Of a stretch of DNA of 64,000 nucleotides, positions 23,377 to 33,135 are shown in pieces (positions within the stretch are counted from its first letter, which is position 1; the number at the start of each line of letters is the position of its first letter). Under the pieces are notes generated by a model that was not told the origin of the DNA, ran no database searches, and saw only the letters and a list, made by a program, of their open reading frames with translations. The stretch is taken from positions 52,136 through 116,135 of the forward strand of contig DYFR01000006.1 in the NCBI GenBank assembly GCA_020725115.1, given 5' to 3'. The translations under genes and the position numbers were made by a program. Source of the DNA: Thiohalomonas denitrificans (GTDB lineage: Bacteria; Pseudomonadota; Gammaproteobacteria; Thiohalomonadales; Thiohalomonadaceae).

Positions 23377-24300
23377 TTAAAGGTAGCGCTGGCTTCGTGT
23401 CAGTAGGGTAGTGGCTCCGGTTTCGTTGCGTTGCAGCAGGCTGGAGTAGCGCTGTCGCAATCGTCCGAAACTGATGTCCGACATTACCACAAAATAGTCG
23501 CTGCTCACGCCGAGGCCGTCGTGCGCCACCTTGCGGTCGGCCAGCGCGGGCGCCTTGAGCGCCTCATCCAGCGCGGTGTAGTGCTGCCCGTCGCGTCCGG
23601 CCACGAAGCCCTCGGCGTCGCTGCGGCCGATGCCGTCGGCCAGCGCCATGACCACCTCGACGGTGGCGGTGTTGAGATTGATGGCGGTGCGCGCCGGCAG
23701 GGCGGTGACATGCGGCGCCAGCAGGCGGCAGCTGTCGGCATCGAAGCCGGCGACCAGGCGCAGTTCGCTGACGTCGGTCAGGGGTCGGTTGGCGGCGCGG
23801 TAGGGGGGCTCGCGGCCCAGGTAGGTGGTGTCCTCGGCACCGTGCGGCGACCAGGGATCCATGTTGTCGTCGATCCAGTCCACCACGGCATCGGCCAGGG
23901 TGGGCTCCAGTTCCAGGGCGGCAAGCAGGCGGCGCAGCCGCGCCAGATCCTCTGCACTGGTCTTGCCGTCGACCACGAGATTGTTGAGATTGAAGCGGCC
24001 CTGCGCATCTTCGATATGGCCGCTGAGCTGGCCGTTCTCCAGCGGCACCGGCGGCAGGTGCGTGGCCCAGTCCTCGCCGGCGTGGTCCACCTGGTTATCC
24101 TTGCGATCCTGCTCCAGCACCTTGCCGGCCCAGTCCTCGACGCCGTACAGATAAAACCGCAGCTGCTCCGCCTCCAGTGCATTTTGAGTACGGCGGATGT
24201 CCACCTGCTGGCGCGAGGTCATGGCCACTGCCGCCACCGCGGCGAGCGCCACTACCAGCAAGGCCGTGACCAGGGCGACGCCGCGCTCGCGCCGGTTCAT
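23377..24300 (-). CDS. gspK: Type II secretion minor pseudopilin K
   Basis: The 307-residue protein begins MNRRERGVALVTALLVVALAAV, a prepilin-type leader cut after Gly7 with V at +1, as is usual in GspK. A large globular domain with Asp/Glu-rich calcium-site loops follows (LNNLVVDGK, VVDWIDDNMDPWSPHGAED). GspK caps the pseudopilus with GspI and GspJ. ATG 24300 overlaps gspJ by 4 bp; the open frame runs further upstream to 24432 but only inside gspJ. Confidence 0.93.
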   Translation of the reverse strand: MNRRERGVALVTALLVVALAAVAAVAMTSRQQVDIRRTQNALEAEQLRFYLYGVEDWAGKVLEQDRKDNQVDHAGEDWATHLPPVPLENGQLSGHIEDAQGRFNLNNLVVDGKTSAEDLARLRRLLAALELEPTLADAVVDWIDDNMDPWSPHGAEDTTYLGREPPYRAANRPLTDVSELRLVAGFDADSCRLLAPHVTALPARTAINLNTATVEVVMALADGIGRSDAEGFVAGRDGQHYTALDEALKAPALADRKVAHDGLGVSSDYFVVMSDISFGRLRQRYSSLLQRNETGATTLLTRSQRYL

Positions 24301-24962
24301 TGCCGCACCCTGAACAGGCGCGTCAGCGTGCCCCACTGTTCCAGTTCCAGCGTCAGCTCCAGCGCCTGCGGCAGCGGCGCCTCGCCGGTGGACAGATCGT
24401 TCTGCGCCAGCGGCGGCCAGGACTCCTGCCACTCGCCGCCGTCACTGAGAAAACGCAGCCGCAAAGCGCGTACCTGCGGCAACAGGGGCGCCTCGAACGG
24501 CGCACTGTCCTGGGCGCGGTCCAGCACCTGCCAGTGGGCACGGATCAGGCGCCGCTCGCGCAGGGCGTAGGCCACCCGTTGCAGCGCACTGCGCGGCTGC
24601 TCCGCGGGATTGGACCAGCCGCCGCGGGTGAACTCGATCCAGTCGGGGCCGCCGTGCAGGGCGGGTTTGCCGTCGCCGTATTCATCGCGGATGCCGCGCG
24701 CCGCGACCTGGTCCAGATCACGTTGCAGCATCAGCATGGTCTGTTGCAGGGTGCGCAGCCGCTCTGCGCCGGCCGCGGTGTCTTCCCGTGCATCGAGCAC
24801 CGTCGCCAGTCCGCCATAGGCCAGCATCGCCACCACGGCGAACACCGCGATGGCGACCAGCAATTCCAGCAGGGTGAAACCACGGTTGGTGCAGAACGAT
24901 ACCGCGGCCGCAGGTGTTTGCGCGCGACTTGCTGCCGGCAGCTTTATGCGGGGCGCGTTCAT
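24297..24962 (-). CDS. gspJ: Type II secretion minor pseudopilin J
   Basis: The 221-residue pseudopilin has the N-methylation/cleavage motif NRGFTLLELLVAIAVFAV. The leader is unusually long (28 residues before the cleaved Phe). The periplasmic domain is beta-rich, ending GTLTRLFRVRQ. It overlaps gspI and gspK by 4 bp each and should form the tip complex with them. Confidence 0.92.
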   Translation of the reverse strand: MNAPRIKLPAASRAQTPAAAVSFCTNRGFTLLELLVAIAVFAVVAMLAYGGLATVLDAREDTAAGAERLRTLQQTMLMLQRDLDQVAARGIRDEYGDGKPALHGGPDWIEFTRGGWSNPAEQPRSALQRVAYALRERRLIRAHWQVLDRAQDSAPFEAPLLPQVRALRLRFLSDGGEWQESWPPLAQNDLSTGEAPLPQALELTLELEQWGTLTRLFRVRQ

Positions 24963-25399
24963 GGCTGTGCCGGCTGCGGCAGAAACGCGGACAGCGTGGC
25001 AATGGGTTTGCCGTCCTCAATGCCCACTTCAATGTCGGCGCGGCGCACGCGTGCATCGAAGGTCTCGCTGACGCGCGTGCTCCAGCGCCATTCACGGTGC
25101 CCCATGGGGGCGCGGCCGCGCTGGGTGCCGACGGCGGGCCATTGGGCCTGCAAGCGCAGCTCGACCGCCTTGTTGGCGGCGACATATTGCGCCAGGGTCT
25201 TGTCGCGCAGGTGGATGGCGTTGGCGCTGTTGGTGGCGCCGACGCGAATGGCCGCCGCCAGACCGATGGCGATGACAGCCAGGGCAACCAGCACTTCCAA
25301 CAGGGTGAATCCGCGACTTTTGCAGACAGAAGGAATGGCGTCGCCGCCTGTGCGGACAGTGTCGTCCGGTTTCGTGATGTCGCTTGCGATGGAATGCAT
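24959..25399 (-). CDS. gspI: Type II secretion minor pseudopilin I
   Basis: The 146-residue pseudopilin has SRGFTLLEVLVALAVIAIGL after a long leader of about 30 residues. The short globular domain contains REWRWSTRVSET, the conserved GspI beta-region. It helps nucleate the pseudopilus tip. GGACAG precedes the ATG. It overlaps gspJ by 4 bp and follows gspH by 18 bp. Confidence 0.92.
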   Translation of the reverse strand: MHSIASDITKPDDTVRTGGDAIPSVCKSRGFTLLEVLVALAVIAIGLAAAIRVGATNSANAIHLRDKTLAQYVAANKAVELRLQAQWPAVGTQRGRAPMGHREWRWSTRVSETFDARVRRADIEVGIEDGKPIATLSAFLPQPAQP

Positions 25400-25417
25400 C
25401 TGTCCGGCCTTCCGCTG

Positions 25418-25975
25418 TCAGCGCCGCTGTATCGGGCCGAGGGGACCGGCCTCGATCTCGTGCACGATGCGGCCGTCGTCCGCCGCCAGGCGCAACAGGA
25501 AAGGCGTACGTTCGCCGCTGGAAAACAGGAACAGTTGCGGCGCGCCCTGCTCGGGCGGTTCCGTCGGCAAGGACTGCGGCAACCCTTCCAGCTCCAGTTG
25601 CGGGGTGATCTCCGGATGGAACTCGCGCGCCCGCAGCAGGCTGTCCCGCTCCAGCGCCAGCCACAGCGCCGGGCCGTCTTCCTGCGGCTCCAGGAACATG
25701 AAGCGGTAGCCGGAGCGGGTGAATTGCAGGCCCAGTTCGCGTCCCTGCAACGTGGCTTCCTCGCCGCCCAGTTCGATCAGCGCGGCCAGGCGCCGTGCTT
25801 CCTCCTGCACCAGCCCGTCCCGGTCGTTGCCCACGGCAAGAGTGGCGAAGGACACCAGGATGCCGATGATCACCAGGACCACCAGCAGTTCTATCAGGGT
25901 GAAGCCACGCATAAAGGCCGCAGGAAGTACGGCGGCGGCGCCGCTCTCACTCTCCCTGCCGCCCTCCGTATTCAC
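25418..25975 (-). CDS. gspH: Type II secretion minor pseudopilin H
   Basis: The pseudopilin has MRGFTLIELLVVLVIIGILV and a beta-sandwich domain (FTRSGYRFMFLEPQEDGPALW). A GTG at 25975 would give 185 residues with a 24-residue leader. The ATG at 25912 would give 164 residues and a leader of only Met-Arg-Gly. The neighbouring pseudopilins all have long leaders, which slightly favours the GTG. Confidence 0.88.
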   Translation of the reverse strand: MNTEGGRESESGAAAVLPAAFMRGFTLIELLVVLVIIGILVSFATLAVGNDRDGLVQEEARRLAALIELGGEEATLQGRELGLQFTRSGYRFMFLEPQEDGPALWLALERDSLLRAREFHPEITPQLELEGLPQSLPTEPPEQGAPQLFLFSSGERTPFLLRLAADDGRIVHEIEAGPLGPIQRR

Positions 25976-25989
25976 CCGTCTGCCGTGGT

Positions 25990-26445
25990 CTATTCGAGGG
26001 TCCAGTTGCCGATGTCGGCATTGATGCCGTCGCCGCCGGGGCGGCCGTCGGCGCCGAGGCTGAACAGATCCACGTCGCCGTGTACGCCGGGCTGCATGTA
26101 CTGGTAGTCATTGCCCCAGGGATCCTTGGGCATGCGATCGATATAGCCGCCCTGCTTCCAGTTGCGCGGTTCCGGCGTGCCGGACGGCTTCTTCGCCAGT
26201 GCCTCCAGCCCCTGGTCGGTGCTGGGATAATTGAAGTTGTCCAGCTTGTAGAGATTGAGCGCGCTTTCCAGCGCCCGGATGTCCTGCTTGGCCTTGGTGA
26301 TGCGCGCGCTGTCGGGGCGGTCCATCACCTTGGGCACGACGATGGCGGCGAGGATGCCGAGGATGACCACCACCACCATGATTTCGATGAGGGTGAAGCC
26401 GCGGGAGCGGTTGGTGGAGAACTGCCGGAATCGGTTCATGTCCAT
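25990..26445 (-). CDS. gspG: Type II secretion major pseudopilin G
   Basis: The 151-residue major pseudopilin has SRGFTLIEIMVVVVILGILA, cleaved at Gly-Phe, and the standard GspG body: YKLDNFNYPSTDQGLEAL, DPWGNDYQYMQPG and a calcium-site end (GADGRPGGDGINADIGNW). It polymerises into the periplasmic pseudopilus that pushes exoproteins through GspD. It is the first gene of the G-N block, so a promoter should lie in 26446-26586. Confidence 0.96.
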   Translation of the reverse strand: MDMNRFRQFSTNRSRGFTLIEIMVVVVILGILAAIVVPKVMDRPDSARITKAKQDIRALESALNLYKLDNFNYPSTDQGLEALAKKPSGTPEPRNWKQGGYIDRMPKDPWGNDYQYMQPGVHGDVDLFSLGADGRPGGDGINADIGNWTLE

Positions 26446-26586
26446 GTGTACCCGTGGTTGTGTTGCGGATGCGGCCGATTATAGCCCGAATATATGAATG
26501 GACTGTGCCCTGCACCGGGGAAACCTGCCTCCGGTGGAACCCTTGCCGCATCATCGCGCGGCATGGGGTTTGCCGGGAGGGGAAAT

Positions 26587-26624
26587 AAAAATGCCGGCAG
26601 GGCCCGGGGCCTGCCGGCATTTTA
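26587..26624 (-). terminator. Rho-independent terminator after the lipoprotein gene
   Basis: Minus-strand ATGCCGGCAGG (26620-26610) pairs perfectly with CCTGCCGGCAT (26601-26591) around an 8-nt loop, followed by TTTTATTT. It ends the lipoprotein transcript before gspG, so gspG-N must have its own promoter. Confidence 0.9.
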
Positions 26625-26633
26625 CGCCTGGTT

Positions 26634-27581
26634 TTACCAGTCGAGGAGATTACATACCGTACCGCCGTCGGTGAGGCAGACCTGATACTGATCGCAATCC
26701 TGCGGAATGAATTCCGCATATACACCCCCGGCGCCAGTGATACGCAGCACGCCGCTGGTGGGACGGTAGTAGCCGGAGCAGCTGGAGTATTGCAGCGGCG
26801 TCGGCGTGGACACGGTGACGTAACCATGGTCCGGATGATACAGCTTGCCGCTGATGGCAACGGTCTGGCCATAGTTGCTCAGCGCAACTTGGTAGTTTTC
26901 AATCCGGTATACCTTGCCGTCGGCCCCGCGGTAGTTGGCTGTCATCGTGGCCGTCGCGGAACTGCCGTTGACGGTGAGCGTGTAGCTCAGGCTGTAGGCA
27001 ACGCTCTGTCCACCGGCGGTGATGGCCAGGTAGGATGTCGCCACGTTGAAGACAAAATTGTCGACTGTGCCGACCAGCGTAAAGGTAATGCTGCCATTGA
27101 TGGTGGCATTGCCTTCCGGCGTGGCCTCGCAATAGGCCGAGTAGGTGATGTTGCCGGTGATGTTGACGTTGACGTCGTCGCCCGAGTTGGTCCCGCTCAA
27201 CGTTGCGGAGCCGCCGCAGGAGCCGGAGACCGTCTGGCTTGCGGTGCTGCCTGTCGCGACGGCCGGGCCCGCCAGTTGTCCCAGGTTTTTCATCTCGGCC
27301 AACAACTTCGCCAGTCCGGGCAGGCTCAGCCCTTGCGCCGGTGTTTCTTCAGCGAGATCGCCCGCAATAACGAGATTGCCGAGTTCGGAAGTGCCTGCCG
27401 TCTCGATGGCGGCAGCGGTAAGTGATTCGGCATTGGTATCGGTGACTACGGCTTCCGTCGTAACGCCGGTATAGCTCACCGATGCGCTGGTTTCGCCACC
27501 GCCCCCACCACCGCAGCCCGCAATCAGCACGGCCCCCAGGGCGAAAAGGGTAAAATATTTTGCACGAGTGGTTTTGAGCAT
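26634..27581 (-). CDS. Lipoprotein of unknown function inside the T2SS cluster
   Basis: The 315-residue precursor has a lipobox (AVLIAGCGGGGGG, Cys about 23) followed by a poly-Gly tether. A Ser/Thr/Gly/Asn-rich beta-strand body follows (NVNITGNITYSAYC, NATINGSITFTLVG, SYTLTVNGSSATATM). The C-terminal region has paired cysteines (SSCSGYYRP, QDCDQYQVCLTDGGTVC). It looks like an extracellular or outer-membrane-attached beta protein. No family is recognised. It is terminated separately and interrupts the gsp block, so it could be a secreton substrate. Confidence 0.75.
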   Translation of the reverse strand: MLKTTRAKYFTLFALGAVLIAGCGGGGGGETSASVSYTGVTTEAVVTDTNAESLTAAAIETAGTSELGNLVIAGDLAEETPAQGLSLPGLAKLLAEMKNLGQLAGPAVATGSTASQTVSGSCGGSATLSGTNSGDDVNVNITGNITYSAYCEATPEGNATINGSITFTLVGTVDNFVFNVATSYLAITAGGQSVAYSLSYTLTVNGSSATATMTANYRGADGKVYRIENYQVALSNYGQTVAISGKLYHPDHGYVTVSTPTPLQYSSCSGYYRPTSGVLRITGAGGVYAEFIPQDCDQYQVCLTDGGTVCNLLDW

Positions 27582-27738
27582 GGCTGTCTCCTTGCCGGGT
27601 GGTCACGAACCGCAGGCGGTGATTTTAACAAGGAATATGCCCCGATTCCGAGCCCAAATGTTGACCCGCATCAACATTTTGCAAGCCAATTGCTGGCAAT
27701 GCCGCGAATCGCGCGGCGGTGTTACCCTTGGCGCCATC

Positions 27739-28311
27739 ATGAATGGACATAACGCAATTGTGACGCGATGGTGGCCGCCGCTGCTGGTGGTCGTGACATG
27801 CCTGGCCGCCCAGGCGCTGGGTTGGGTGGAGGCCTGGCGCTTCGAGCGCGGGCTGATCGCCGCGGAACCCTGGCGGTTGCTGAGCGCGCATTTCGTGCAT
27901 CTGGGCTGGATGCACCTGAGCCTGAACCTGGGTGGGTTGCTGCTGATCTGGGCCTTGTTCGGACATTTTGTGCGCCCCGCGGGATGGGCTGTGGCTTTGC
28001 TGCTGTGCGCGCTGGCGGTGGGTATCGGGCTGTATGTGTTCGACACGGCGCTGGCCTGGTACGTGGGCTTGTCCGGCGTGTTGCACGGGCTGTTGGTGCT
28101 CGGCGCATGGGCGGCGCGGCGTGCGGAGGCGCGCACTGCGCTGGTGGTGCTGCTGGCGATTGCGGCCAAGCTGGCCTGGGAGCAGATCACCGGTGCCGAT
28201 ACCGGAACGGCGCAACTGGTCGGCGGTGCCGTGGTAGTGAATGCCCACCTTTATGGGGCGCTCGGCGGCTTGCTGTGCGTGCCGCTGGTGGCATTTTCAC
28301 GCCGCGGCTGA
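27739..28311 (+). CDS. Rhombosortase-like rhomboid protease
   Basis: The 190-residue six-helix membrane protein has a rhomboid serine motif GLSGVLHG (Ser near 115), a catalytic His in NAHLYGALGG (near 172) and the HLGWMHLSLNLGGLLL helix. Rhombosortases cleave GlyGly-CTERM tails of proteins that often leave through the type II system, which fits its place here. ATG 27739 is chosen; upstream frame is open but carries no signal. It is the only plus-strand gene in the cluster and ends 1 bp from the convergent gspF stop. Confidence 0.83.
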   Translation: MNGHNAIVTRWWPPLLVVVTCLAAQALGWVEAWRFERGLIAAEPWRLLSAHFVHLGWMHLSLNLGGLLLIWALFGHFVRPAGWAVALLLCALAVGIGLYVFDTALAWYVGLSGVLHGLLVLGAWAARRAEARTALVVLLAIAAKLAWEQITGADTGTAQLVGGAVVVNAHLYGALGGLLCVPLVAFSRRG

Positions 28312-28312
28312 A

Positions 28313-29524
28313 CTATTTCACCAGCTGGTTCAAATCGAAGATCGGCAGCAGGATGGCGAGGACGATGACCATCACGATGCCACCCATGGTAACGATGAGC
28401 AGCGGTTCGAACAGGCCCATCAGGTAGGCGATGGTGGTTTCCAGTTCCCGTTCCTGGTTGGCGGCGGCGCGTTCCAGCATGGCGTCGAGCTGGCCGCTGG
28501 CCTCGCCGCTGGCGATGAGCTGCAGGGTCATCGCCGGGAAGTAACCGCTGTGTTCCAGGGCGTGGTGGATGCCGGCGCCTTCGCGTACGCGATGGGCGGC
28601 ATGCTCCACCGCTTCGCGCATGGGCAGGCTGCCCAGCACCTGGGCGGAGATGCGCATGGCGTCGAGCACCGGTACGCCGCTGGCGGAGAGAATGCTGAAG
28701 GTGCGGGCGAAGCGTGCGGTGTTGACGCCGCGCGTCAGGCGGCCGATGAGCGGCAGGCGGTGCAGCAGGCGGTGCCAGCGCAGTTTGTATTCCGGCCGCC
28801 GCAACAGCCGCGCGGACAGCCAGCCGGCGACGCCGAGGACGGTGGCGAGGGCGATGCCCCAGGCGCGCATGAAGTCGCTGGCGGCGATGAGGGTGCGCGT
28901 CAGCCAGGGCAGTTCCTGGCCGATGTTGTCGAACACCTGCACCACCTGCGGTACCACGTAGGTGAGCAGGGCCACGGTGACCGCCAGGGCCATGAAGGTG
29001 AGGATCGCCGGGTAGAACAGGGCGAGCTGGATCTTCTGCCGCAGTTGCTGGCGCGCCTCGGTGTAGTCGGCCAGCCGTTCCAGCACCACGTCGAGATGGC
29101 CGGAGTGTTCGCCCGCCGCCACGGTGGCGCGGTACAGCTCGGGGAACACCTGGGGAAACTTGCCCAGACCCTCGGCCACCGTGTGGCCTTCCAGCACTTT
29201 GGATCGCACCGCCATCATCATGTTGCGCAGGCGCGGCTTTTCGCTCTGCCGGGCCACGGTGTGCAGGGTCTCTTCCAGTGGCAGACCGGCACGTACCAGC
29301 GTTGCCAGTTGACGGGTGATCAGGGCCAGGTCGGTGGCGTTGACGCCGCGGGTGAACACGGCACTGCGGCGTCGACCTTCGCGCACGGCCACTTCTTCGA
29401 CGGCGAGCGGCGTCAATCCCTGTTCGCGCAGGCTCTGGCGCACCTGGCGCGCGGTGTCGCCCTCCAGCACGCCCTTGCGGGTGTGGCCGGTGGCGTCGAG
29501 TGCCTGGTATTCAAAGGCGCCCAT
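28313..29524 (-). CDS. gspF: Type II secretion inner-membrane protein F
   Basis: The 403-residue polytopic platform protein starts MGAFEYQALDATGHTRKGVLEG. Two repeated cytoplasmic T2SSF domains (about 70-195 and 275-400) lie among three membrane segments. Motifs include LVRAGLPLEETLHTVA, FPELYRATVAAGEHSGHL and IASGEASGQLDAML. It connects the GspE motor to the pseudopilus. ATG 29524 gives the family start; the frame extends upstream without supporting signal. The stop is convergent with the rhombosortase gene. Confidence 0.95.
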   Translation of the reverse strand: MGAFEYQALDATGHTRKGVLEGDTARQVRQSLREQGLTPLAVEEVAVREGRRRSAVFTRGVNATDLALITRQLATLVRAGLPLEETLHTVARQSEKPRLRNMMMAVRSKVLEGHTVAEGLGKFPQVFPELYRATVAAGEHSGHLDVVLERLADYTEARQQLRQKIQLALFYPAILTFMALAVTVALLTYVVPQVVQVFDNIGQELPWLTRTLIAASDFMRAWGIALATVLGVAGWLSARLLRRPEYKLRWHRLLHRLPLIGRLTRGVNTARFARTFSILSASGVPVLDAMRISAQVLGSLPMREAVEHAAHRVREGAGIHHALEHSGYFPAMTLQLIASGEASGQLDAMLERAAANQERELETTIAYLMGLFEPLLIVTMGGIVMVIVLAILLPIFDLNQLVK

Positions 29525-29564
29525 GACGGCAGATGCAAGAGGAAAGAGGAAAGAGGAAAGTATT

Positions 29565-29603
29565 CGTGTGAATACAAGGATGTGCGCGCAGCGCACACGT
29601 TCC
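29565..29603. repeat. Small palindrome between gspE and gspF
   Basis: ATACAAGG at 29565-29572 pairs with CCTTGTAT at 29596-29603, with a GTGCGC/GCGCAC core between. AGAGGAAAGAGGAAAG and CTTGTATCTTGAATC flank it. The 107-bp gap is filled by this repeat and may weaken coupling between gspE and gspF. Confidence 0.5.
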
Positions 29604-29631
29604 CTTGTATCTTTGCTCTTGTATCTTGAAT

Positions 29632-31146
29632 CTATTCTTCATGCGTCACTCGCAGCACTTCCTCCAGCGACGTGTCGCCGGCGAGGACGCGGCGCATGCC
29701 GTCGTCGCGGATGCTGGGGGTGTGGGTGCGGGCGTGGGTCTCGAGGGCCTGTTCGCCGGCGCCGTCGTGGATCAGGGTGCGCAGGGTCTTGTCCACCACC
29801 ACCAGTTCGTAGATGCCGGTGCGGCCGATGTAGCCGCTGCGGTTGCACTTGGGGCAGCCGCCGGCGCGGTACAGCACGGGAGCCGCTGCTTCGGCCACGC
29901 CGAGCAGTTCGCAGTCGGCGGCGTTGGCGATGTAGGCCTCCTTGCAGTGCGGGCAGAGCAGGCGCACCAGTCTCTGGGCCAGCACGCCGAGCAGGGTGGA
30001 GGAGAGCAGGAACGGTTCCACGCCCATGTCGCGCAGGCGGGTGACGGCGCCGACGGCGGTGTTGGTGTGCAGGGTGGACAGCACCAGGTGACCGGTGAGC
30101 GACGACTGCACCGCGATCTGCACCGTTTCCAGATCGCGGATTTCGCCCACCATCACCACGTCCGGATCCTGGCGCAGGATGGCGCGCAGGCCGCGGGCGA
30201 AGGTCATCTCCACCTTGGGATTGACCTGGGTCTGGCCGATGCCGTCGATGAAATATTCGATGGGGTCTTCCACCGTCATGATGTTGCGGTCGCGATCATT
30301 GAGCCGGGTCAACGCCGCGTACAGCGTGGTGGTCTTGCCCGAGCCGGTGGGGCCGGTGACCAGGAAGATGCCGTGCGGTTCGTGGATCAGGAGATCGATC
30401 CGGTCGCGCGTATCTTCCGCCATGCCGAGATGGGCGAGGTCGAGACGGCCCGCCTGCTTGTCGAGCAGGCGCAGCACCACACGTTCACCATGACCCGAGG
30501 GCAGGGTGGACACGCGCACGTCCACCGCACGGCCGGCGACGCGCAGTGAGATGCGGCCGTCCTGCGGCAGGCGCTTTTCGGCGATGTCCAGCTTGGCCAT
30601 GACCTTGATGCGCGATACCAGCAGCGGTGCGATGCTGCGTTTCGGTTCCAGCACTTCACGCAGTACGCCATCGACGCGGAAGCGCACGGCAAGACGGTTC
30701 TCGAAAGGTTCGATGTGGATGTCGGAGGCGTTTTCGCGCACCGCCTCGGTGAGCAGGGCATTGATCAGGCGTATGATGGGCGCGTCATCCTCGCTTTCCA
30801 GCAGGTCTTCCGGTTCCGGCAGGCTCTGCGCCAGACGATCGAGATCCATCTCTTCGCCCATGTCTTCCATGGCCTGCATCGCGCCGTTGCTGGAGCGTTC
30901 ATAGCATTGCCGCAGCAGGCCCTCGAAGGCGGCGTGCTCCAGCTTCTCCAGCGGCACGGTACAGGCGGCGACGCGGCGTGCCTCCAGCAGGGATTGTGCG
31001 GCGGCGTCATCACGGTAGTACAGACGCAGGGCGCCGTCTGCGGCGGGGAACAGCAGTACGCCGGCGTGCTTGGCCCAGGCGTAGGGCAGGCGCGGCAGTA
31101 CCTCTTCCATCGCAGGCGCGGTGTCAACCGGGAGGGTCGGTGGCAT
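29632..31146 (-). CDS. gspE: Type II secretion ATPase E
   Basis: The 504-residue hexameric cytoplasmic motor has an N1E-type domain (about 1-110) that should bind GspL. The ATPase core has Walker [11 protein letters not shown] (near 253), [18 protein letters not shown] (Walker B region) and the zinc site CPHC...CPKC (near 395-430). ATG 31146 overlaps the gspD end by 23 bp; ATG 31110 is also possible. Neither has a strong ribosome-binding site, suggesting coupled translation. Confidence 0.96.
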   Translation of the reverse strand: MPPTLPVDTAPAMEEVLPRLPYAWAKHAGVLLFPAADGALRLYYRDDAAAQSLLEARRVAACTVPLEKLEHAAFEGLLRQCYERSSNGAMQAMEDMGEEMDLDRLAQSLPEPEDLLESEDDAPIIRLINALLTEAVRENASDIHIEPFENRLAVRFRVDGVLREVLEPKRSIAPLLVSRIKVMAKLDIAEKRLPQDGRISLRVAGRAVDVRVSTLPSGHGERVVLRLLDKQAGRLDLAHLGMAEDTRDRIDLLIHEPHGIFLVTGPTGSGKTTTLYAALTRLNDRDRNIMTVEDPIEYFIDGIGQTQVNPKVEMTFARGLRAILRQDPDVVMVGEIRDLETVQIAVQSSLTGHLVLSTLHTNTAVGAVTRLRDMGVEPFLLSSTLLGVLAQRLVRLLCPHCKEAYIANAADCELLGVAEAAAPVLYRAGGCPKCNRSGYIGRTGIYELVVVDKTLRTLIHDGAGEQALETHARTHTPSIRDDGMRRVLAGDTSLEEVLRVTHEE

Positions 31147-33130
31147 GAGGCGGTTCCGGTGCGGTGTCGGGGATGTTGGGGTCAAACGGCGGTGGCAGCG
31201 CCAGGAAGTCGTTCCACTCCGGCAGCAGGGGCGCGCTGTCGTTGGCCATTAGCCGTACGCCGCGTTCGCGCACTGCCAGTTGCTGTTGACGCATGTAGTT
31301 GTACTTGTCGCCGACGATGGCGAGGCTGTCTCGCTCGGCGCGCAGGATGGTGGGATGGATGAACACCATCAGGTTACGTTTAACCAAGGTGGTTTTCTTG
31401 TAGCTGAACAGATAGCCGAGCAGGGGAATGTCGCCCAGCCCCGGCACCTTCTGATCGTTCTGCACCTGCTGGTCGTCGATGAGGCCGCCCAGCACCAGCA
31501 CCTGACCGCTATCCACCAGCACCGAGGTCTTGATGGCGCGCTTGTTGGTGACGATGTCGGCGGCGCCGGTGGTGGCCGAGCTGATGCTGGACACCTCCTG
31601 TGCGATCTCCAGGCGTACCGTATCACCTTCGTTGATCTGCGGCTTGATCTTCAGGCTGAGGCCGACGTCCTGGCGCGAGATGGTCTGGAAGGGATTGGTG
31701 GGCGTGGAACTGCCGGTACCGGTGCTGGTGTAGGAGCCGGTGATGAAGGGGACGTTCTGGCCTACCACGATCTCCGCCTCTTCGTTGTCCAGGGTCACCA
31801 GGCTGGGGGTGGAAAGGATGTTGGTATTCACGTCGCCGGACAGGGCACGCAGCAGGGCGCCGATACGGGTACCGCCGGCACTGGCGGTGTCACCGACGAC
31901 GGCAAGCAGGCCATCGCCCACTTTGGGCGGCGTCGATGCCAGATTGCTCAGGCCGGAGCCGGAACCGGCAAAGTTGACGATGCCCACCGGCGCATTGTTG
32001 GCCGAGCCATCGAAGGCCCACTGCACGCCCAGTTCGCGCGCCTTCTCGTCGGTGACCTCGGCGATCACCGCCTCCACGAAGACCTGGGCGCGGCGGATGT
32101 CGAGGCGGCGGATCACCTGCTCCAGGTTGCCCATGATGTCGGGCGGCGCGCTGATCACCAGGGCATTGACCGCTTCGTCGGCCTGGATGTTGAGCGCCTC
32201 GCCGGTCTTGTCGGCAGTGGTGCCGGTGGCCTTCTTGGTAATGCCGCCGGCGATGCCGGTGAGCACCGGCGCCAGCTCCTTGGCCTTGGCATAGCGCAGA
32301 TAGATCACCTGGGTGTTGCCGCTGCGTTCCATGGGTGTGTCGAGGTGGGTGATGAGGGTACGCAGTCGCAGGCGGCTGCCGCGATCGCCGGACAGAAGCA
32401 CGCTGTTGGTGCGCAGATCGGCCCCCAGTTTCGGTGTTTCACCCGGCTGTTGTGCCGCCTTGGCGGCATCGGTGATGAGCGAGGAAAGAATGCGCACCAC
32501 CTCTTCCGCCGAGGCGTGCTGCAGCTTGATGAATTCGATCTCCGAGTCGCCGGACAGGTCGATGCGGCGGATCAGTTGGATCAGGCGCTCCAGATTGACG
32601 GCGGTGGACGAGGCGATGAGCACGTTGCTGCCGGGATAGGCGGCCAGATGCGCCTCCTGCGGCAGCAGCGGGCGCAGAATCGGCACGAGCTGCGCGGCAG
32701 CGACGTTTTCTACCTGGATGACGCGGGTGACGTACTGATCGCCGCGTCCCGGCCGCTGCTCGTCAGCATTGGGGATCGGATTCTGTTTGGCAGTCACCTC
32801 AGGCACGATCTTGATCACGTTCTTGTCGGGGATGGCGGCAAAGCCGTGCACATTGAGCACCGACAGAAACACCTGATACACCTCGTCGGCGGCCAGCGGC
32901 CGCGTGGAGATGATGGTGACCTTGCCCTTGACGCGCGGGTCGATGATGAAGTTGCGGCCGGTGATCTCCGCCACCGTGCTGATCACCGAGGTGATGTCGG
33001 CATCTTTCAGATTCAGCGTGACGGTTTCTTCGGCCGCGCAGGCCAGGTGCGATGCTGCGAGCAGTGCGCAGGCGAGCACCGTGTGGCGTAGCGGGCGGGG
33101 GGTATGGTGCAGGAGGATGAACAAGGGCAT
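31124..33130 (-). CDS. gspD: Type II secretion secretin D
   Basis: The 668-residue outer-membrane secretin has a signal peptide ending ...SHLACAAEE. Periplasmic N0-N3 domains (about 30-340; [43 protein letters not shown] in two pieces) are followed by the secretin beta-barrel (about 350-600; [23 protein letters not shown]). ATG 33130 has GAGG just upstream; a TTG at 33139 overlapping the gspC stop is less likely. It forms the export channel. Confidence 0.96.
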   Translation of the reverse strand: MPLFILLHHTPRPLRHTVLACALLAASHLACAAEETVTLNLKDADITSVISTVAEITGRNFIIDPRVKGKVTIISTRPLAADEVYQVFLSVLNVHGFAAIPDKNVIKIVPEVTAKQNPIPNADEQRPGRGDQYVTRVIQVENVAAAQLVPILRPLLPQEAHLAAYPGSNVLIASSTAVNLERLIQLIRRIDLSGDSEIEFIKLQHASAEEVVRILSSLITDAAKAAQQPGETPKLGADLRTNSVLLSGDRGSRLRLRTLITHLDTPMERSGNTQVIYLRYAKAKELAPVLTGIAGGITKKATGTTADKTGEALNIQADEAVNALVISAPPDIMGNLEQVIRRLDIRRAQVFVEAVIAEVTDEKARELGVQWAFDGSANNAPVGIVNFAGSGSGLSNLASTPPKVGDGLLAVVGDTASAGGTRIGALLRALSGDVNTNILSTPSLVTLDNEEAEIVVGQNVPFITGSYTSTGTGSSTPTNPFQTISRQDVGLSLKIKPQINEGDTVRLEIAQEVSSISSATTGAADIVTNKRAIKTSVLVDSGQVLVLGGLIDDQQVQNDQKVPGLGDIPLLGYLFSYKKTTLVKRNLMVFIHPTILRAERDSLAIVGDKYNYMRQQQLAVRERGVRLMANDSAPLLPEWNDFLALPPPFDPNIPDTAPEPPHATDPPG

Positions 33131-33135
33131 GTTCC

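Noticed and set aside
28241..29629. Long plus-strand open frame opposite gspF
   Set aside because: Antisense shadow of a well-supported gspF; no signal peptide, no domain and biased composition.
31280..33091. Long plus-strand open frame opposite gspD
   Set aside because: The 603-codon frame is the antisense shadow of a clear secretin gene in GC-rich DNA, and its composition is His/Gln/Arg-biased without motifs.
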